This document shows positions 8,309-10,231 of a DNA stretch of 10,231 bases, in pieces. Below the pieces are notes generated by a model that was not told the origin of the DNA, did no database searches, and saw only the letters and a program-made list of their open reading frames with translations. Each line of letters starts with the position of its first letter. Within the stretch, counting starts at the first letter, position 1. Source of the stretch: an uncultured Bacteroidia bacterium (lineage in GTDB: Bacteria; Bacteroidota; Bacteroidia; Bacteroidales; Prolixibacteraceae); the NCBI GenBank assembly GCA_903859795.1, contig CAIOOC010000108.1, forward strand, positions 1 to 10,231, read 5' to 3'. The translations under genes and the position numbers were made by a program.

Positions 8309-9052
8309 ATGGATAAATCAACCAAAATATTTTCCAAACATAGCCGCCTCTATTTCTGGGTCGATCTGATCTATAAAATGGCCCGGTATAACCTTAAAAT
8401 CATTTTTGCCGGAAGGTTTATCTGGTTCGTGATTGCGGCCCTAGTATTCTTTATTCTGCTATCTATCAATGTGGTATTTAATGTTCCAGGGTATGACTCC
8501 TCCTCGGTTTACGCAATACTTTTCTTCCCGGGTATTCTGTTGGTATTTTACCCTACAGTCTTTGGAATCCAAAGCGATGCAGATACCAGGATTCTGGAAA
8601 TTCTTTTTGGAATTCCCGATTACCGCTATAAAGTATGGATGGTTCGTCTGGTGATGATCTTTTTATTGACCTGGTTTTTTCTGTACCTTTTTTGCTGGGT
8701 AGGTTATTATGGATTAACCCCTTTCCCTGTCTTCGAGATGTCGTGGCAGTTGATGTTTCCGGTCCTTTTTCTGGGAACACTCGCCTTTTTAGTCTCGACA
8801 ATGGTTAAGAACGGAAATGGAACAGCCGTAGTCATGATAATTATCGGTGTTCTGCTTTTGATGTTTAGTGATGCCCTTGATAGGACTCAATGGAATGTTT
8901 TTCATAATCCTTATTCTATTCCCGATAAAATGAATGAGATGATCTGGGCCCAGATTTCACAGAAAAACAGGTTGTTTCTTGCGATTTCAAGCGTTATCTT
9001 TTTTCTGGGAGGCCTTACCAATCTTCAGCGGCGCGAGAAGTTTCTAAAATAA
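8309..9052 (+). CDS. ABC-2-type transporter permease subunit
   Basis: This 247-residue membrane protein has six predicted helices at about 37-57, 67-86, 110-134, 147-166, 171-187 and 221-237, the usual size and layout of an ABC-2 half permease. After TM2 the segment IQSDADTRILEILFGIPDYRYKV resembles the cytoplasmic coupling segment of ABC-2 permeases (acidic residues, a T-x-x-x-L core, then a Pro), which contacts the ATPase. The N-terminus is a basic amphipathic stretch without a signal peptide. It has no ATPase of its own, and the only ABC ATPase in the window is the C-terminal part of the preceding fusion protein, 131 bases upstream on the same strand. The two probably work together, with the permease as a homodimer or paired with the extra helices of the fusion. 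Start ATG 8309 is the first in the frame. Substrate is unknown. Confidence 0.8.
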   Translation: MDKSTKIFSKHSRLYFWVDLIYKMARYNLKIIFAGRFIWFVIAALVFFILLSINVVFNVPGYDSSSVYAILFFPGILLVFYPTVFGIQSDADTRILEILFGIPDYRYKVWMVRLVMIFLLTWFFLYLFCWVGYYGLTPFPVFEMSWQLMFPVLFLGTLAFLVSTMVKNGNGTAVVMIIIGVLLLMFSDALDRTQWNVFHNPYSIPDKMNEMIWAQISQKNRLFLAISSVIFFLGGLTNLQRREKFLK

Positions 9053-9214
9053 ATTTCGGAAGAGGATCGGGTTTAGGTAAATTAAATAATCACATAACCA
9101 GATTATACGTTTACATAAAATCGGGCTTGCGCAGTGGATATGGTGCAACCTGGACTTCCTGTCGGATTGTGCAGACACTTGAAGTTCTATTTTTTACGCC
9201 AAGTTATTGGTTGA
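9053..9214. other. Convergent gap with a weak hairpin
   Basis: This 162-base gap separates the 3' ends of the permease gene (plus strand) and the antitoxin gene (minus strand). One imperfect hairpin is visible: GTGCAACC (9143-9150) can pair with GGATTGTGC (9164-9172), using one bulged A and two G-T wobbles. ATAAC at 9094-9098 and GTTAT at 9203-9207 are complementary pentamers near the two ends. No hairpin followed by a T-run was found on either strand, so termination of the two operons is not explained by a visible intrinsic terminator. Confidence 0.25.
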
Positions 9215-9541
9215 TTAAGCTAATTTTACATTCTGATTTAGCAACTCAACATTGAAATTGACCTTAGCATTTAAAGCCTTAAAAACTTTGATTATTGTCT
9301 CAAACCTGGCATCTGTCAAGCTGTTCTCTAATTTAGAAATTTGTGCTTTCTTAACACCGACAAGAAGTCCAAGTTGTTCCTGTGTCAGGTTTCTGTCTTT
9401 ACGTGCTTGTTTGATTGCTTCTCCAAGCAGGTCAAGTCTTAGTTCGTTTTCAAATGCTTCACGCTTTGGAGTTCCTGGACTACCAATATGTTTATCCAAC
9501 ATTTCTTCCAAACTGTATGTTTTCAGTGGTTCCTTTTTCAT
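9215..9541 (-). CDS. higA: HigA-type antitoxin, XRE-family helix-turn-helix protein
   Basis: This 108-residue protein has a Cro/C1-type helix-turn-helix at about 41-95: EAIKQARKDRNLTQEQLGLLVGVKK, then AQISKLEN as recognition helix and a following FETIIKVFKAL helix. The TQEQLA-like turn and the I-S-K-L-E-N motif are standard for the HTH_3 family. In HigBA modules the antitoxin binds and neutralises the toxin and represses the shared promoter. It starts within the toxin stop codon (ATGA, 9538-9541), so translation is probably coupled. The toxin-first order is the mark of HigBA rather than RelBE modules. The N-terminal 30 residues carry no recognised domain and may contact the toxin. Confidence 0.88.
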   Translation of the reverse strand: MKKEPLKTYSLEEMLDKHIGSPGTPKREAFENELRLDLLGEAIKQARKDRNLTQEQLGLLVGVKKAQISKLENSLTDARFETIIKVFKALNAKVNFNVELLNQNVKLA

Positions 9542-9885
9542 GATTGGTGACTTTTTTGTTCAAAATATAACATTCTCAAATCATCTGCCTTCTCAATTTC
9601 TCCAGGTGGTGTCTTGTCACTTTTTTTAATTATTCCGTGTGTTGATATAACAACTGTTTCATCCTTTCCTGTCTTGTCCCAAAAAGCAAAAAGCCTGTAG
9701 TGCTTTTTATTAAACAAGGTCCTGAACTCCCAAATTTCACCTTTCAGTTTTTTAAAAAGCTCTTTGTTATTAGAAAATCTGGCCTTTTGAATGTTGTAGT
9801 AAATTTTTTCTCTCGCCTTTTCATCGAGATTTTCTAAAAATTCGGCAGCGTCTTCCAAAAATTTAACCTGAAATTTTCCGGTCAT
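9538..9885 (-). CDS. higB: HigB-type toxin, RelE/ParE superfamily, Gp49-like
   Basis: This 115-residue basic protein has the RelE/ParE-fold pattern: a first strand (FQVKFLEDAAEFLENL), two helices rich in Lys and Glu, then strands IWEFRTLFNKKHYRLFAFWD and ETVVISTHGIIKKSDKTPPGEI followed by a final helix. The T-H-G-[I/F]-x-K-K-x-x-K-T-P-x-x-E-I-x-K-A motif (82-100) is typical of the phage Gp49-like/HigB family (PF05973). Members such as HigB cut mRNA on the ribosome. The arginine and lysine residues R55, K61 and R64 are candidates for RNA binding, by analogy only. The gene is first in a two-gene operon with the antitoxin. ATG 9885 is close behind a strong promoter. The region is visibly more AT-rich than the transport operon, which suggests separate acquisition. 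Confidence 0.87.
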   Translation of the reverse strand: MTGKFQVKFLEDAAEFLENLDEKAREKIYYNIQKARFSNNKELFKKLKGEIWEFRTLFNKKHYRLFAFWDKTGKDETVVISTHGIIKKSDKTPPGEIEKADDLRMLYFEQKSHQS

Positions 9886-9901
9886 ATTGTAAAAGTTAGT
9901 A

Positions 9902-9933
9902 CAAATATAGATGTTTCTTAATTAGGAAACAAA
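9902..9933 (-). promoter_or_regulatory. Bacteroidota-type promoter for higBA
   Basis: Read on the minus strand, TTTG (9933-9930) is followed after exactly 20 bases by TATATTTG (9909-9902). This matches the -33/-7 pattern TTTG, N19-21, TAnnTTTG used by the primary sigma factor of Bacteroidota. The -7 box ends 16 bases before the toxin ATG, so the leader would be only about 10 bases. No Shine-Dalgarno sequence is present, which is normal for this phylum. Confidence 0.75.
9912..9931. promoter_or_regulatory. Operator-like dyad inside the higBA promoter
   Basis: TGTTTCTTAATTAGGAAACA is a 20-bp dyad in which 9 of 10 base pairs are symmetric; the only break is 9918/9925. It fills the spacer between the -33 and -7 boxes, so a bound protein would block RNA polymerase. 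HigA antitoxins autoregulate by binding such palindromes, so HigA is the likely ligand. This is inferred from position and symmetry. Confidence 0.6.
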
Positions 9934-9976
9934 AAATATTTTAGTGCGGTTTCTTGTACTAAACATTAACGACTGA

Positions 9977-10085
9977 GGCTATGACAAGTGGCGGATTGCA
10001 TGGTACTTAGCTGACAACCAACAAGAATGATGATGGGAGCGACGAAGCTTCAATTATGTTTCCAACCCCGTCATTTGTTATAGCC
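9977..10085. repeat. Long imperfect inverted repeat (109 bp) upstream of higBA
   Basis: GGCTATGACAAGTGGCGG (9977-9994) faces an inverted copy at 10068-10085 that reads GGCTATAACAAATGACGG on the minus strand. 15 of 18 positions match, and each of the three differences is G versus A, so a folded plus strand keeps pairing through G-T/G-U wobbles while a folded minus strand would have A-C mismatches. Similarity continues a few bases inward (ATTG and GTTG). The central part, about 64 bases, contains the palindrome GAAGCTTC (10044-10051). The right arm begins 33 bases after the stop codon of the minus-strand partial gene. No T-run marks it as a terminator. Its form, a long imperfect palindrome between unrelated genes, resembles integron attC sites or dispersed hairpin elements, but the core triplets do not fit the attC consensus well. 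Confidence 0.55.
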
Positions 10086-10117
10086 TTTATTAGCTGCAGC
10101 CTCCTTCTCAAATAATC

Positions 10118-10231
10118 TCAAAATACTTTACTATAAACACCGTTAATAATTTTCCTCCAAGTCACCCGATCATCATTTATGTCTCCATTAGTAAGGAAAA
10201 CTAGCCCCCTCTTATCTTTAGGATTGTACAA
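10118..10231 (-). CDS. C-terminal end of a minus-strand gene, possibly a beta-lactamase-fold serine hydrolase, partial
   Basis: From the window edge an open frame of 37 codons runs to a TGA at 10120-10118. It reads YNPKDKRGLVFLTNGD, then a polar turn, then WRKIINGVYSKVF before the stop. A D/N-P-x-x-x-x-G-[LV]-V-x-[LM]-T-N strand followed by a short helix ending in I-Y-x-x-[IV]-F is a common ending of class C beta-lactamase-like serine hydrolases in Bacteroidota. The catalytic S-x-x-K and Y-x-N motifs would lie outside the window, so the family cannot be confirmed. The good hydrophobic/polar rhythm and the sensible ending support a real gene. Confidence 0.5.
   Translation of the reverse strand: MYNPKDKRGLVFLTNGDINDDRVTWRKIINGVYSKVF

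Larger units (their letters stand above)
9896..9962. repeat. 9-bp inverted repeat flanking the higBA promoter
   Basis: TTAGTACAA (9896-9904) and its exact reverse complement TTGTACTAA (9954-9962) bracket the promoter and its central dyad. The left copy overlaps the -7 box. They could be accessory binding sites for HigA or the HigBA complex, or a chance match. Confidence 0.35.

Noticed and set aside
9143..9172. Hairpin after the permease gene as a terminator or attC site
   Set aside because: It has wobbles and a bulge, no T-run, and only pentamer complementarity at the outer ends; too weak to name.
9252..9629. Plus-strand open frame of 125 codons opposite the antitoxin
   Set aside because: It is antisense to a clear helix-turn-helix gene, has Ser/Leu-rich low-quality protein content and no family resemblance.

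Overview
The window most likely comes from a member of the Bacteroidota. The signs are a perfect match to the Bacteroidota promoter pattern (TTTG, 20 bases, TATATTTG) in front of the toxin-antitoxin pair, no clear Shine-Dalgarno sites at suitable spacing before the start codons, moderate GC content, and protein styles typical of that phylum. This is an inference from sequence features; no database search was possible.

Bases 1-9052 look like the distal part of one plus-strand envelope-transport operon. It opens with the last 16 codons of what is probably an RND periplasmic adaptor (1-51). A repeat-bearing spacer follows, then a full-length RND inner-membrane pump subunit (258-3332, 1024 aa). 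After a 90-base gap comes the most unusual gene here: a single uninterrupted 1584-residue reading frame (3423-8177). It starts as a complete second RND subunit and continues into an ABC-transporter ATPase with all the usual motifs. Two extra membrane segments join the RND part to the ATPase, and the ATPase itself is split after its first strand by a block of about 180 residues with four more predicted membrane helices. The next gene (8309-9052) is a six-helix ABC-2-like permease, the partner such an ATPase would need. The 131-base gap before it holds a 26-bp tandem repeat ending in a near-perfect 31-bp palindrome.

Taken together, adaptor, RND, RND-ABC fusion and ABC permease suggest a hybrid machine combining proton-driven RND export and ATP-driven ABC transport in one complex or one regulated unit. 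Two RND genes next to one adaptor recall MdtABC, where two RND proteins form a mixed trimer. A trimer with two fusion chains would carry exactly two ATPase domains, the number an ABC transporter needs. This is a hypothesis.

The right end (9053-10231) is different: more AT-rich and on the minus strand. It holds a toxin-first HigB/HigA-type module with an ATGA overlap, a well-formed promoter and an operator-like dyad between the promoter boxes. Beyond it lie a long imperfect inverted repeat (9977-10085) and the C-terminal 37 codons of a further minus-strand gene that runs off the window, perhaps a beta-lactamase-fold serine hydrolase. This part looks like accessory DNA inserted downstream of the transport operon.
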